Source of the DNA: Salinisphaera sp. T31B1
Lineage (GTDB): Bacteria > Pseudomonadota > Gammaproteobacteria > Nevskiales > Salinisphaeraceae
Direction of reading: 5' to 3'
DNA length: 64,000 bases
NCBI RefSeq assembly: GCF_040361275.1
Contig: NZ_APNH01000003.1
Coordinates: forward strand, 62,001-126,000
The notes beneath the pieces are model-generated. The model saw only the letters and a program-made list of their open reading frames with translations. It made no database searches and was not told where the DNA came from. This document shows, piece after piece, positions 25,684-34,817 of this stretch. Every line of letters starts with the position of its first letter. The first letter of the stretch is position 1. A program made the position numbers and the translations under genes.

Positions 25684-27111
25684 ATGCCTTTTTCCCGCAC
25701 GCATTCGCTCAAGAGCCTGATCCGGCGCTACCAGCTGGCGTTTCTGCTTATCCTGACCGCCGCGGCTGGCCTGGGCGGGTTGTGGTCGATCTTCTGGCAG
25801 TCCGGCTATCAGAGTTCGCTGCGTCTCAATGGCCTGCTGATCGAGGCACAGGCCGTACGGGGGGATCTGTATCGCCAGATCAAGGCGCTGGACGAAACCA
25901 AGGGCGCGGGCCCAGGCGACGACTACTGGCAACGGCTGTATCGTATCGACGAGCATTTCTATCGCATGCGCCATTTTGCCGATACAGCGGCCGAACGGGA
26001 CACGATCGCACGCATGGAGGCGGCCTACGGGCTGCTGCTGGCTGCAATGAACCGGGTTGTCACCAACCCTGCCGATCCGAATGCGCGCGAAACAACGCTG
26101 GGTCCGTGGCAGGCCGGCGATTTCGAGACTGCCTACAGCGAGCTTACCGCCCAGGTGGCCGCCCAGCGTAACGCGCTGTCTCAGCGGATGCAGTTATGGA
26201 ACCGGCTGGCGCCGTGGCTGGCCTGGTTGCCGCTGGCGCTCGGCGTCGCGGTGGCCATCTGGCTCAACCGACGTTTCGTGCGCGGGTTCGTGCGCCCCCT
26301 GGAGCAATTGGTCGCCGACACCGCCGCACTGGGCCGCGGCCAGTTGTCCTACCGGCTGACCCGACGTGGTGTGGATGAAGTAGCCCAGCTCGCCACCACG
26401 ATCAACGCCATGGCCGCCGAACTGGAGCACAACCGCCAGGCACTGGTCGAGCGCGAACGCCAGGCCGCACTCGGGGCACTGGTTCCGGTGATCGCCCACA
26501 ACATCCGCAATCCGCTGGCGGGTATCCGCGCCAATGCACAGATGCTCGATCGCCACGCCACCATCGAGGATATCGAGGAGACCGGTGAAGACATCATCGA
26601 TGCAGCCGATCGACTCGAACGCTGGTTGGGCGCGCTGCTGGCCTATCTTCACCCGCTGCAGTTGACCCGTGAGCCGCACGCCCTGGACACGATCGTGGAT
26701 GCCGCGGTAGCCGCCCTCGGCGCTCGCGTGTCGGCACACGCGGTACGCCTCAGACGCACCCGGTCGAATGCACAGGTCGCTGTCGATGCGCCGCTGCTCG
26801 AACAGGCATTGCACGGGCTGATCGCCAATGCGCTCGAAGCTTCACCCGAAGGCGCCGTGCTCGGGCTGGAAACCGACGTCGTCGACGAGTGCGTGCAGTT
26901 GCTGATCGAAGATCAGGGGCCGGGCATGGCCACGACGGTGGATCTGCACGCCGAAGCGCCCATGGCCAGCACCAAGCGCCGCGGCACCGGACTTGGCATT
27001 CCCTTCGCGTTCAAGATCATCAAGGCCCACGACGGCGAGCTCGCCTTCGAATCGATGAGCGAGGGTGGAACGCGTGTGCGTGTACGACTGCCCGCATGGA
27101 AGACGACATGA
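25684..27111 (+). CDS. Membrane sensor histidine kinase, NtrB-like output
   Basis: 475 aa. Two membrane helices (about 20-38 and 181-198) frame a periplasmic helical domain of about 140 residues. HAMP follows (about 199-252), then the phosphoacceptor box ALVPVIAHNIRNPLAGIRANA with His near residue 278, and an HATPase domain with LIANALEASPEG, DQGPGM and GTGLGIPFAFKII. HNIRNP is a variant of the common HEIRNP. It overlaps the response regulator gene by four bases, so the two form a pair. The signal is unknown; location beside pqqA suggests control of PQQ or alcohol oxidation. Confidence 0.87.
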   Translation: MPFSRTHSLKSLIRRYQLAFLLILTAAAGLGGLWSIFWQSGYQSSLRLNGLLIEAQAVRGDLYRQIKALDETKGAGPGDDYWQRLYRIDEHFYRMRHFADTAAERDTIARMEAAYGLLLAAMNRVVTNPADPNARETTLGPWQAGDFETAYSELTAQVAAQRNALSQRMQLWNRLAPWLAWLPLALGVAVAIWLNRRFVRGFVRPLEQLVADTAALGRGQLSYRLTRRGVDEVAQLATTINAMAAELEHNRQALVERERQAALGALVPVIAHNIRNPLAGIRANAQMLDRHATIEDIEETGEDIIDAADRLERWLGALLAYLHPLQLTREPHALDTIVDAAVAALGARVSAHAVRLRRTRSNAQVAVDAPLLEQALHGLIANALEASPEGAVLGLETDVVDECVQLLIEDQGPGMATTVDLHAEAPMASTKRRGTGLGIPFAFKIIKAHDGELAFESMSEGGTRVRVRLPAWKTT

Positions 27112-28487
27112 AAGACGTGCCGCATATCCTGGTGCTTGAGGATGAGCGAGCGCTCGCACGGGCTATCGACCGGCGTCTGCGCCGCGATGGCTATACGGTA
27201 GCCGTTTGCGAGAATCTCGCCAATGCGCGCCTGGCCGCGGGTCGGCGCCGGCCGGATCTGGCCGTGCTGGATCTGCGACTGCCCGATGGTGATGGGCTGG
27301 CCTTTCTGGAATGGCTGCGCGCCGACATCGTCGATGCGCCCGCGATCGTGATGACCGCCTTCGGCGAGCTCGACGACGCGATCGCGGCCATGCGTCTCGG
27401 CGCGGTGGATTTCCTCAAAAAGCCGCTCGATCTGGACGCGCTGTCGCGTATCGCCAGCGATGCCCTGCAGCCTGAGAGCCCGGTTTCATCCTCTGCGGCG
27501 TCGGGCGCCGAGTCGCCGGTCGGGCCGACGATCGTCGGCGAAAGCCCCGAGATGGTGGCCTTGCGGCGGCAGATCGAGCGCATCGCCGCGCTCGGCGCCG
27601 GGGAGGCACCGCCCAACGTACTCATCGTAGGCGAGACCGGAACGGGCAAGGACCTGCTCGCGCGCTATCTGCATGCGCAGTCGCCGCGCGCGGCCGCCGA
27701 GTTCGTCCAGGTCGACTGTGCCGCGTTGCCCCGCGATCTGATCGAGGCCGAGCTGTTCGGCCACGAAAAAGGCGCGTTCACCAACGCGCATCGTGCCCGG
27801 CGCGGGTTGCTGGCCGCCGCTGGTCAGGGCTCGGCGTTTCTCAACGAAATCGGCGAGTTGCCGCTTGCCCTGCAGGCCAAACTTTTGAACGCCCTGGAAT
27901 CACGTACCGTGCGCGAAATCGGTAGCGATACCGAGCGTCCCATCGACGCGTGGTTCATCGCCGCGACACATCGTGATCTGGCCGAGATGATGGCGGCCGG
28001 CGATTTTCGCCAGGATCTGTATTACCGGTTGAATGTTCTGACCCTGCATGTGCCGCCGCTGCGCGAGCGAGGCGAGGACGTGATCGCGCTCGCTCGTCAT
28101 TTCGTGGCGAGTATCGCTGTCCGCTATGACCGGGCTGTCCCGACCTTGACCGCCGATGCCGAGCAAGCGCTCAGACGTCACGACTGGCCGGGCAACGTGC
28201 GGGAATTGCGGCATGTACTGGAACGGGCGGTGCTCGTGCATGCCGATACGCGGATCGAGAGCACGCATCTGGGTATCGAGCGACGTGATCGCAGGCTGCC
28301 GGCGGTCGACACCGCGTCCATGAAGTCGGCCCCTGTCACGACGCTGGCCGACAGCGAACGCGAATTGATCCGACAAACACTGGCGGCTACCGGTGACAAT
28401 GTGTCCGAGACTGCGCGACGACTCGGGCTGAGCCGTGGCGCGCTGCGTTATCGGCTGGACAAGTACGATATCGAGGCCGGACGCTGA
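27108..28487 (+). CDS. NtrC-family response regulator with degenerate sigma-54 contact loop
   Basis: 459 aa. The receiver has acidic residues in VLEDERALA, the phosphorylation Asp55 and Lys in FLKKPLD. The AAA+ domain has Walker A GETGTGKD (175-182). The loop that touches sigma-54 reads GAFTNA instead of GAFTGA (222-227), and Walker B reads FLNEIGE with Asn246 in place of Asp. FIS-type helix-turn-helix at about 428-450. These changes suggest that it cannot work as a normal sigma-54 activator and may repress or use sigma-70, as some NtrC relatives do. Its start lies in the kinase stop; an ATG at 27096 is an alternative. Confidence 0.86.
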   Translation: MKDVPHILVLEDERALARAIDRRLRRDGYTVAVCENLANARLAAGRRRPDLAVLDLRLPDGDGLAFLEWLRADIVDAPAIVMTAFGELDDAIAAMRLGAVDFLKKPLDLDALSRIASDALQPESPVSSSAASGAESPVGPTIVGESPEMVALRRQIERIAALGAGEAPPNVLIVGETGTGKDLLARYLHAQSPRAAAEFVQVDCAALPRDLIEAELFGHEKGAFTNAHRARRGLLAAAGQGSAFLNEIGELPLALQAKLLNALESRTVREIGSDTERPIDAWFIAATHRDLAEMMAAGDFRQDLYYRLNVLTLHVPPLRERGEDVIALARHFVASIAVRYDRAVPTLTADAEQALRRHDWPGNVRELRHVLERAVLVHADTRIESTHLGIERRDRRLPAVDTASMKSAPVTTLADSERELIRQTLAATGDNVSETARRLGLSRGALRYRLDKYDIEAGR

Positions 28488-28724
28488 CCGCCAGCGGCCG
28501 GGACGGCGACTTAAAAGAGAATTAGTCACCAGTCGGCGCAGAAAGCGCGAATAATACGGCCAATTTTGCGGAACGAACTTCCGCCGTACGGACTGTTTCG
28601 CGCAAATAATTGAAATTATTCGTTTTGCAAATTGTGGGCAGGCGATGCATTCGTTCGCTGTTTGCATCGCGATTTTCGCTGTGTGTAGCGTGCAGTTTCG
28701 TACAACAATAAGCAGAGAATGATT
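28488..28724. other. A/T-rich intergenic region with inverted repeats
   Basis: 237 bases clearly richer in A and T than the surroundings. It contains AATAATT-GA-AATTATT (28605-28620) and GCGGAA-CGAAC-TTCCGC (28568-28584). It should hold the promoter of the comEA-like gene; the AATAATT repeat could be an operator. No gene is seen. Confidence 0.5.
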
Positions 28725-28985
28725 ATGAAAAAGCTGCTACTAGGTCTCTTTGTCGCGCTGAGCGTCGTTGCGACTGCCGCCCTTGCGGCGGTCAACGTCA
28801 ATACGGCCGACGCCGACCAGCTCGCCCAGTTGTCGGGTATCGGACCGGCTAAAGCCAGCGCGATCGTCGAGGATCGTCAGGAAAACGGTGACTACGCCAA
28901 ACTCGATGAACTGACCCGCGTCAGTGGAATCGGCAGCAAGACCGTCGACAGCCTGCGCGACGAGGCGACGGTGGGGGGCGATTGA
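28725..28985 (+). CDS. ComEA-family helix-hairpin-helix DNA-binding protein
   Basis: 86 aa. A signal peptide (MKKLLLGLFVALS, cleaved near ALAA) is followed by two helix-hairpin-helix motifs: VNVNTADADQLAQLSGIGPAKA and LDELTRVSGIGSKTV. Such small secreted proteins bind incoming double-stranded DNA in the periplasm during natural transformation. The ATG at 28725 has AGAGA seven bases upstream, better than that at 28719. It stands alone and ends in a strong terminator. Confidence 0.87.
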   Translation: MKKLLLGLFVALSVVATAALAAVNVNTADADQLAQLSGIGPAKASAIVEDRQENGDYAKLDELTRVSGIGSKTVDSLRDEATVGGD

Positions 28986-29015
28986 TCGGGTCGGCAGGCG
29001 CCGAAACCCCTCAGG

Positions 29016-29040
29016 AGAGCCCGCGATCGCGGGCTCTTTT
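29016..29040 (+). terminator. Intrinsic terminator after comEA-like gene
   Basis: A perfect palindrome with eleven-base arms (29016-29026 with 29027-29037) whose arms begin AGAGCCCGCG is followed by a run of T. It lies 31 bases after the stop codon. Confidence 0.85.
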
Positions 29041-29044
29041 CGTT

Positions 29045-29710
29045 TCAGGCATAGGCATACGGGCCGCCTTTTTCCAGTGCGCGCTGGTAAGCCGGCCGTT
29101 GATGAATACGTTCCAGGAATGCCTTGATCCGGGGGCAGCGGCTCTCCAGCCCGCGTCGGCTCGCTGCAGCCTCCAGGGGGAAGCTCATCATGATGTCGGC
29201 TGCGCTGAACTGGTTGCCGACAAACCATTCGTGCTGGCGCAGCTCGTTCTCCATGAAGTCGAGATGCAGATCGAGCTGCGGCCTTATGAACTGCTTCTTG
29301 ACGTTCGCCGAGATGGCCTTGGCGATCGGCTTGATCAGGAAAGGCGATTTCTTTTCGACGGTGTCGAAGACCAGATGCAGCAGCAACGGCGGCATGGCGG
29401 ATCCTTCGGCATAGTGCAGCCAGTAGTCATACTGGAGTCGCTCGTCGCTGCCGCGCTCGGGCGCCAGACGACCACCGCCGTGGCGTTCGACGATGTAGTC
29501 CACGATCAGCCCGGTTTCGGCGACCGTGCGCTGGTCATCGGTGATCACGGGAGATTTGCCCAGCGGATGCACCTGGCGCAGGGCATCCGGTGCGAGCATG
29601 GTCTTGGGATCACGCCGGTAGTGCCGGATCTCGTACTCCAGCCCAAGCTCCTCGAGCAGCCAGAGCACACGCTGCGAGCGCGAGTCCTCCAGATGGTGAA
29701 CTGTAATCAT
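29045..29710 (-). CDS. Glutathione S-transferase family protein
   Basis: 221 aa with the GST layout. The thioredoxin-like N-terminal domain begins MITVHHLEDSRSQRVLWLLEELGLEYE, with the active-site Ser in SRSQR and cis-Pro in GKSPVI; ETGLIVDYI follows. The helical C-terminal domain starts near residue 90 and includes the N-capping region FSAADIMMSFPLEAA. It resembles cytosolic GSTs of the YfcG/Gst3 type. Substrate unknown. It is transcribed alone. Confidence 0.87.
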   Translation of the reverse strand: MITVHHLEDSRSQRVLWLLEELGLEYEIRHYRRDPKTMLAPDALRQVHPLGKSPVITDDQRTVAETGLIVDYIVERHGGGRLAPERGSDERLQYDYWLHYAEGSAMPPLLLHLVFDTVEKKSPFLIKPIAKAISANVKKQFIRPQLDLHLDFMENELRQHEWFVGNQFSAADIMMSFPLEAAASRRGLESRCPRIKAFLERIHQRPAYQRALEKGGPYAYA

Positions 29711-29766
29711 CGCCTGTCTCCCGGTGCGTTGAGCGTGGCCAACGATACGTCAATGAACGATGTGTT

Positions 29767-30045
29767 TCAGCCGCGGGCACGTCGGCCGGACCCGGGCCCG
29801 GGGGTGGTCGGCGCCGGCCAGACATTGCGTATGGCCTGCCGGCCTGTTTCGGGAAAACCGGCGGCAAATCGCAGGCGGGCATGGCGGCCCGCGCCCTTGC
29901 ATTCGATCTCGCCCTGCTCGATGGCGTGCAGTGACACGATATCTCGTACCGCGGCAATGAAGCGCGGCGGGGCGTTGCCCGTGACTACACGGACTTCGCC
30001 GTCATCGATACGCAATTTGTAGAGCAGTCGGAATCTTGCGAGCAC
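29767..30045 (-). CDS. DUF3634 family protein
   Basis: 92 aa beginning at a GTG. The segment LRIDDGEVRVVTGNAPPRF followed by LHAIEQGEIECKGAGRHARLRF and RQAIRNVWP matches the pattern of DUF3634 proteins of gammaproteobacteria as I recall it (growing from a short basic N-terminus to a final IRN-WP). The function of the family is unknown. It is divergent from the Hsp15 gene, whose ATG is 41 bases away. Confidence 0.65.
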   Translation of the reverse strand: MLARFRLLYKLRIDDGEVRVVTGNAPPRFIAAVRDIVSLHAIEQGEIECKGAGRHARLRFAAGFPETGRQAIRNVWPAPTTPGPGSGRRARG

Positions 30046-30086
30046 TAGACGTTTTCGTCGGGCCGGTTTGATGTCACAGTTTGCGT

Positions 30087-30506
30087 ATGAGCCGTGATAC
30101 CCGCAAGCCAGCCCCGTCGTTCGAGCCCGCCGCGGTGCGCGTCGACAAATGGTTGTGGGCTGCGCGTTTTTTCAAGACACGCAGCCTCGCCTCGACGGCT
30201 GTCAAGGGCGGCAAGATCGAAGTCGATGGTCACAATGCCAAGCCTAGTACGTCAGTGCGCCCCGGCCAGCGGCTGAACGTCACCAAGGGCGAGGACCGTT
30301 TCGAAATCGATATTCAGGCGGTATCCGACAAGCGCGGCCCCGCATCCCAGGCGCAGACGCTCTATGTCGAGACCCCGGCCAGCGTCAAACGACGTGGCGA
30401 ACAGGCCGAGCAAAGGCGTGCGGCGCGTATTTCAATGCCGCACTCGACTCATCGGCCGGACAAGAAGCAGCGTCGTCAGCTTCGCCGGTTCAAGGAAGGC
30501 CAGTAG
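30087..30506 (+). CDS. hslR: Heat shock protein 15, S4-domain ribosome rescue factor
   Basis: 139 aa. Hsp15 recycles 50S subunits that still carry nascent chains. The S4 RNA-binding domain is at about 18-80: VRVDKWLWAARFFKTRSLA, then GGKIEVDGHNAKPS and VRPGQRLNV. The C-terminus is basic and ends in RPDKKQRRQLRRFK, as in the family. The ATG at 30087 is chosen; an in-frame TTG lies six bases before it. Confidence 0.92.
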   Translation: MSRDTRKPAPSFEPAAVRVDKWLWAARFFKTRSLASTAVKGGKIEVDGHNAKPSTSVRPGQRLNVTKGEDRFEIDIQAVSDKRGPASQAQTLYVETPASVKRRGEQAEQRRAARISMPHSTHRPDKKQRRQLRRFKEGQ

Positions 30507-30519
30507 CCGGCCTGCCCGA

Positions 30520-31026
30520 CTATCGACAACGCGGCGGTAGATAGGCCTCGGGTACCCCATCGCCAGAGGGCGCCGTGCAGTGCCAGCGGATCGTTGCGCC
30601 GGATACATCGGCCTGAAGATACAAGCGGCGATTGTCGAGCACGCCGCCGTCGAACTTGATGCGGATACCCGGGTGGTCGGCGTTGTTGTTCCACCAGATG
30701 CGTTTGACATAGGTGCCGCTGGCCGCACCGGCCTCGCCGGTGTAATCCACGCCCAGTTCGTCGAGCACCAGGTTCCAGGTATTGTTTTCCACGGCTGGCA
30801 GCCCGCCGTGCAGGGAGACATATTCGATCACGGCGCGGCGCAGTGGCTGCGCGAGGATCAAGCCTTCGCTGACCTTGGCTCGAGCGACATAGGCACGATA
30901 GGCCGGAATCGCCAGCGCGGCGAGTACACCGACGATCGCCACCACGATCATCAGCTCGATGAGGGTGAAACCAGGCTCGCAACGTCCGGCGGGCCGGTAC
31001 GGCGAACGGTGGGTCGCGCATTTCAT
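30520..31026 (-). CDS. Type IV pilin-like protein (PilA/PilE class)
   Basis: 168 aa. The prepilin signal has a 19-residue basic leader ending in Gly, then [24 protein letters not shown], the type IV pilin N-terminal helix with Glu at position 5. The globular domain ends with two Cys (WHC and PPRC), the likely disulfide loop. The start at 31026 follows GGGAGG. No pilus assembly genes are adjacent, so it is an orphan subunit. Together with the ComEA-like protein and the secreted ligase it could serve DNA uptake (inference). Confidence 0.9.
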   Translation of the reverse strand: MKCATHRSPYRPAGRCEPGFTLIELMIVVAIVGVLAALAIPAYRAYVARAKVSEGLILAQPLRRAVIEYVSLHGGLPAVENNTWNLVLDELGVDYTGEAGAASGTYVKRIWWNNNADHPGIRIKFDGGVLDNRRLYLQADVSGATIRWHCTAPSGDGVPEAYLPPRCR

Positions 31027-31196
31027 GAGCGCCTCCCAACTCTTTTTGTTATGGCCTTTTTTGTCGCCTGCCCGGCGCTTTGTTGTCAACCCGTCCGGTC
31101 GGCCGCTGGCCGGCTGCGTTCGGGCCGCTATAATCCGTGCCGAGCGCGGCCGAGCTCGCGCCTGAAAATATTGTCAGAATATCAAGGGGGTAAGGG

Positions 31197-31676
31197 ATGC
31201 CAGATCGAACATACAGGGTCCGACGCGTCGGCATGGTCACGGCCATGACCGTCACGCTGATCGGCACTACCGCCTGTGGCGTGGTGCTCTACCCGGAACG
31301 CAAGGGCCAGATCGAAGGACGGATCGACCCAGCGATCGCGATACTGGATGCGGTCGGACTGCTGTTTTTCATCGTGCCGGGCGTGATCGCCTTCGCCGTG
31401 GATTTCGCCACCGGGGCGATCTATCTGCCGGGCGGCTCAGGCTATACGACCCTGGACATGGACGACGCCCGGGTCATTCGCCTGGATCCGAAGCACATGA
31501 GCGCGCCGGACATCGAGCGCGCCATTCGTGAGCAGACCGGTCAGCGGCTGTCACTGGGCGATCCTGCAGTGCTGGGCCGGCGACCCGCCGGCACCCTGTG
31601 GCGGCCGCTGTCCGAGGTTCTCGCCCCTCGCCAGTATGCCGAACTGACCGGCCGGGTCATGCAGGCACGCCGCTAG
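31197..31676 (+). CDS. Putative conserved lipoprotein
   Basis: 159 aa. A signal sequence ends in the lipobox-like TTAC with Cys27. The segment that follows, YPERKGQIEGRIDPAIAILDA, leads into a hydrophobic helix (LLFFIVPGVIAFAVDFATGAIYLP) that suggests a second membrane anchor. The rest is polar. I have no family name for it. It is preceded by GGGGTAAGGG and stands alone between the pilin and the DUF4010 gene. Confidence 0.7.
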   Translation: MPDRTYRVRRVGMVTAMTVTLIGTTACGVVLYPERKGQIEGRIDPAIAILDAVGLLFFIVPGVIAFAVDFATGAIYLPGGSGYTTLDMDDARVIRLDPKHMSAPDIERAIREQTGQRLSLGDPAVLGRRPAGTLWRPLSEVLAPRQYAELTGRVMQARR

Positions 31677-31737
31677 CCATCGTGTGTCGCTACCCCGGCG
31701 GGCGCGGCGCCCGGCCGCGGTGTTGCGGTCACGCAGA

Positions 31738-33027
31738 TCAGATCCCGGGCAGGCTCGGCAAGCGAGTCATCAGGCAGAGCATGCCGCCCCCGACGGACGC
31801 GACACCGGCGGCACTGGCAGCCACCAGCCAACCGAGTCGACGCCCACCGAGGGTGTAGGCCAGAAAGCTCTTGAACAGCACGCTGCTGATCGCGGCGACG
31901 ACCAGCGCGCGAGCGGCGGTATCGATCGGCACACCCGAATGGCTGAGCTGAGCTACCGACAGGGTCACGGCAGTCAGGTCGCCCATGGCTGCGACCGCTG
32001 CGATAGCGAACACGCCGGCATCGCCGACCAGGCGGTGCGCGGCCGCACTGGCCACGGTGATGACGATCAGCAGCACGGCAAAGCGCAGCGTGTCCTTGAG
32101 TCGAAAGGGCGGGCCCATGCGCCGCGGGGCGCGCAGATGGGCGGTGTCGAGACGCAGATGCAGCAGCAGCGCCGATAACAGGCCGACGGTCATCATCACA
32201 AGCAACGGCGCCATCGCGCTACGCGCCAGGGCAGGGCTGGCCACCGAAGCCACCGCGAGCATGCGCGGCATGCCCATCGCCTGGGCCAGCACAACCCCCA
32301 CGGCCAGCAGCGAATCCATGCCGCTGGTGCGTCTGGACAGACGGGCGAAATGGAGAGTCAAGGCGGTCGAAGAGGCCATGCCGCCGAACACCCCGGTGGT
32401 CAGTATCCCACGGGCGTGGCCGAGCAGGCGCACTGCGAAGTGGCCGGCGAACGAGATCGCTGCCACCAGCACGACCAAGGTCCATAGCCGATAGGGGTTG
32501 AGCGTGTCCCACGGGCCGACGCCGTGATCGGGCATCAGCGGCAACACCAGCACCGAGATCATCAGCAGCTTGAGGGCGGCAATCAGCTCGTCGCGATCGA
32601 GGCGCTCGATCCAGCGGTGCAGTTCGGGCTTGAGACCGAGCAGGGTGGCGGTGACGACCGCGCCCGCGGCAGCCAGCGCGGGCGAGCCGAGCGTGGCCAT
32701 CGCTGCCAGCGCGTAGGTGGTGAACGCCGCCATCTCGCTGGTGATTCCGTATTCGCCGCGTTCGCGGGAGGACACCAGGTGCGCAGAGATGAGAATGGCC
32801 GCAACGGCCAGCAAGCCCATGCCAAGTACAATCGCGCCGAGCGTGAGTGCCAGATGGCCGGTGACGCCGCCGGCCACGCCGATGATCGCAAAAGTGCGCA
32901 GCCCGGCCACGCGCTGGCCGCTGTCGGCCTGCCGTTGTTGCCAGCCGCGCTCCAGGCCTACCAGAAGGCCGATCGCCAGTGCGACGCCCAGGTTTCGGAA
33001 CAGAATGAGTGTGGTGTCGGTATCCAT
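31738..33027 (-). CDS. MgtC/SapB-DUF4010 family membrane protein
   Basis: 429 aa with 11-13 transmembrane helices. The N-terminal part has the MgtC/SapB signature: LGVALAIGLLVGLERGWQQR and VAGLRTFAIIGVAGGV. The C-terminal part is DUF4010, with FGGMASSTALTLHFARLSRR in the middle. The true start is the ATG at 33027; the longer frame to 33303 adds no sensible sequence. Function unknown; relatives are annotated as Mg-transport related without proof. Confidence 0.87.
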   Translation of the reverse strand: MDTDTTLILFRNLGVALAIGLLVGLERGWQQRQADSGQRVAGLRTFAIIGVAGGVTGHLALTLGAIVLGMGLLAVAAILISAHLVSSRERGEYGITSEMAAFTTYALAAMATLGSPALAAAGAVVTATLLGLKPELHRWIERLDRDELIAALKLLMISVLVLPLMPDHGVGPWDTLNPYRLWTLVVLVAAISFAGHFAVRLLGHARGILTTGVFGGMASSTALTLHFARLSRRTSGMDSLLAVGVVLAQAMGMPRMLAVASVASPALARSAMAPLLVMMTVGLLSALLLHLRLDTAHLRAPRRMGPPFRLKDTLRFAVLLIVITVASAAAHRLVGDAGVFAIAAVAAMGDLTAVTLSVAQLSHSGVPIDTAARALVVAAISSVLFKSFLAYTLGGRRLGWLVAASAAGVASVGGGMLCLMTRLPSLPGI

Positions 33028-33156
33028 CGGCGATCTGTCGACGTCCTGCGATCGTAGATAGTAAGCCAAGTCCTGTGCGTGGCATGCCGTGATGCCGGTA
33101 GTCGCCGACGACCGAAAACGGCACGATAGCGACGATTCTCCCAGTCGAGAGCGCGC

Positions 33157-33972
33157 ATGTCCCATACCGATTGTCTTCAGGTCAGCCGCGACGACGGGCT
33201 GGCCGCCGTACGCCTCAACCGTCCCGAAAAGCACAACGGCATGAACCTCGCGATGCTGGACGCGGTTAACGACGCCGCGCGATCGCTGTCGCGGGATCGT
33301 CAAGTGCGGGCCGTGGTCGTCGAGGGCGCCGGGCCGTCGTTTTGTGCCGGGCTGGATTTCAAGTCCGTGTTCGACTCGCCGCTGGCCGCGGCGCCGGCCG
33401 TGGCCGAACTATGGCGGCCCTATGCCAACCGCTTTCAGCGCTGGAGCCTGAGCTGGCGCGAGATCGGCGCGCCGGTGGTAGCCGCGATTCATGGCAACTG
33501 CTTTGGCGCCGGCATGCAACTGGCCCTCGGAGCCGACGTGCGCATTGCCTCGCCTGACGCGAGGCTGTCGATCATGGAAGCCAAATGGGGGCTGATACCG
33601 GACATGGGCGGTGCCGTGCTTTTGCGTGAACTGGTGTCCATCGATATCGCCAAACAGCTGGTCATGAGCGCCGAGGTGATCGACGGCCGCGAAGCGCATC
33701 GGCTCGGCCTGGTGACCCATCTCGCCGACGACCCGCAGGCACACGCGCGCGAAATCGCTGGCCGGATGAGCCACTATTCGCCCGATGCCGTCGCCGCCGG
33801 TAAATTCCTGCTCCAGGACGCCTGGCTGGCAGACGACAAGACCGCGGCCGCCGCCGAACGGCGATGGCAGCGGCGCTTGATCGGACGGCGCAATCAGCGG
33901 ATCAGCATGGCTCGCAACGCCGATGCGCCGGATACGGCCTTCGCTGGGCGTCGAATCAAGTACCGAGGCTGA
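33157..33972 (+). CDS. Enoyl-CoA hydratase/isomerase (crotonase) family protein
   Basis: 271 aa. The crotonase fold is shown by the oxyanion-hole segments FCAGLDFKSV and NCFGAGMQLALGADVRIAS, and by MEAKWGLIPDMGG. Of the two catalytic Glu of true hydratases, the one in MEAKWGL is kept, whereas the one in GGGCEL is replaced by Gln (GAGMQL). That pattern fits an isomerase or other crotonase activity rather than a standard hydratase. No beta-oxidation genes are adjacent. Confidence 0.85.
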   Translation: MSHTDCLQVSRDDGLAAVRLNRPEKHNGMNLAMLDAVNDAARSLSRDRQVRAVVVEGAGPSFCAGLDFKSVFDSPLAAAPAVAELWRPYANRFQRWSLSWREIGAPVVAAIHGNCFGAGMQLALGADVRIASPDARLSIMEAKWGLIPDMGGAVLLRELVSIDIAKQLVMSAEVIDGREAHRLGLVTHLADDPQAHAREIAGRMSHYSPDAVAAGKFLLQDAWLADDKTAAAAERRWQRRLIGRRNQRISMARNADAPDTAFAGRRIKYRG

Positions 33973-34109
33973 TCGAGGCGCGGTTCGCTCGATCGGCCGA
34001 CGCGCGGCATCATGTACCGCAATCGGCGACGCCGCGGTGCGCGGCCGGTGTTGAAACGTCACGGGGGCCGGTCAGGCCACGGGCGTGGGGGTGTCGAGTT
34101 GTGACTGGC

Positions 34110-34670
34110 CTATGGGTCCACGCCGAATACCGGCAGATGGCCCAGCGAGACGATCTCATGCCAGTTTTCGCGCTCGCCCTCGGTCAGTATCGCTGCCTCG
34201 GCAGCCACCACCGCGCCGGCCCGGTCGGTGATCGCGCGCATGGCCTGCAGCGTCGAGCCGGAGCTGATCACGTCGTCGACGAGCACGATCGCCGCGCCGT
34301 CCATGATGTGGCGGTCTTTGGCATCCAGATACAGCGTCTGCGGCGTGCCGGTGGTGATCGACAGCGTCTCGGCCGAGAGCGCGTCGCCCATATAGGGTTT
34401 GTAGTTCTTGCGCAGGACGACATAAGGCTTGCCGGTGGCCACCGACAGCGCATGAACCAAGGGTATGGATTTGGCCTCGGCCGTGACCAGCACGGCATAG
34501 TCCAGCGAGCTCAGCTTCGCGGCCAGCGCCCGCGCGGCGGTTTCGACCAGCTCGGTATCGCCGAGCACGTTGAGCACGGCGATGCGTACCCCCGGGGCGA
34601 CTTCGAACAACGGCAGCTTGCGCTCGAGCCCCGCGATCTCCATTGGATGAGTGGCCTGACAGTCTTTCAT
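34110..34670 (-). CDS. Purine phosphoribosyltransferase-like protein
   Basis: 186 aa. The PRPP-binding loop is IVLVDDVISSGSTL, a type I phosphoribosyltransferase motif, and the region LDYAVLVTAEAKSIPLVHALS corresponds to the flexible N-terminal part of adenine/xanthine PRTases. It probably makes a nucleotide from a purine base, or it may be a PurR-type regulator. The start at 34670 is chosen because upstream frame sequence is not protein-like. Confidence 0.8.
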   Translation of the reverse strand: MKDCQATHPMEIAGLERKLPLFEVAPGVRIAVLNVLGDTELVETAARALAAKLSSLDYAVLVTAEAKSIPLVHALSVATGKPYVVLRKNYKPYMGDALSAETLSITTGTPQTLYLDAKDRHIMDGAAIVLVDDVISSGSTLQAMRAITDRAGAVVAAEAAILTEGERENWHEIVSLGHLPVFGVDP

Positions 34671-34817
34671 CGGCGAACAGCGTGTGCTGGCAAACGCGCA
34701 TTGTGCCTCAAGGGGCGGGCTGGCTCGACCGGACCCTGCCGATCGGCCGTCGACGATGATAGATTGCCGGTCTGGCCGTGACTCGGTCGTTGTCGAACCT
34801 ATTGCCAAGGAGAAACC

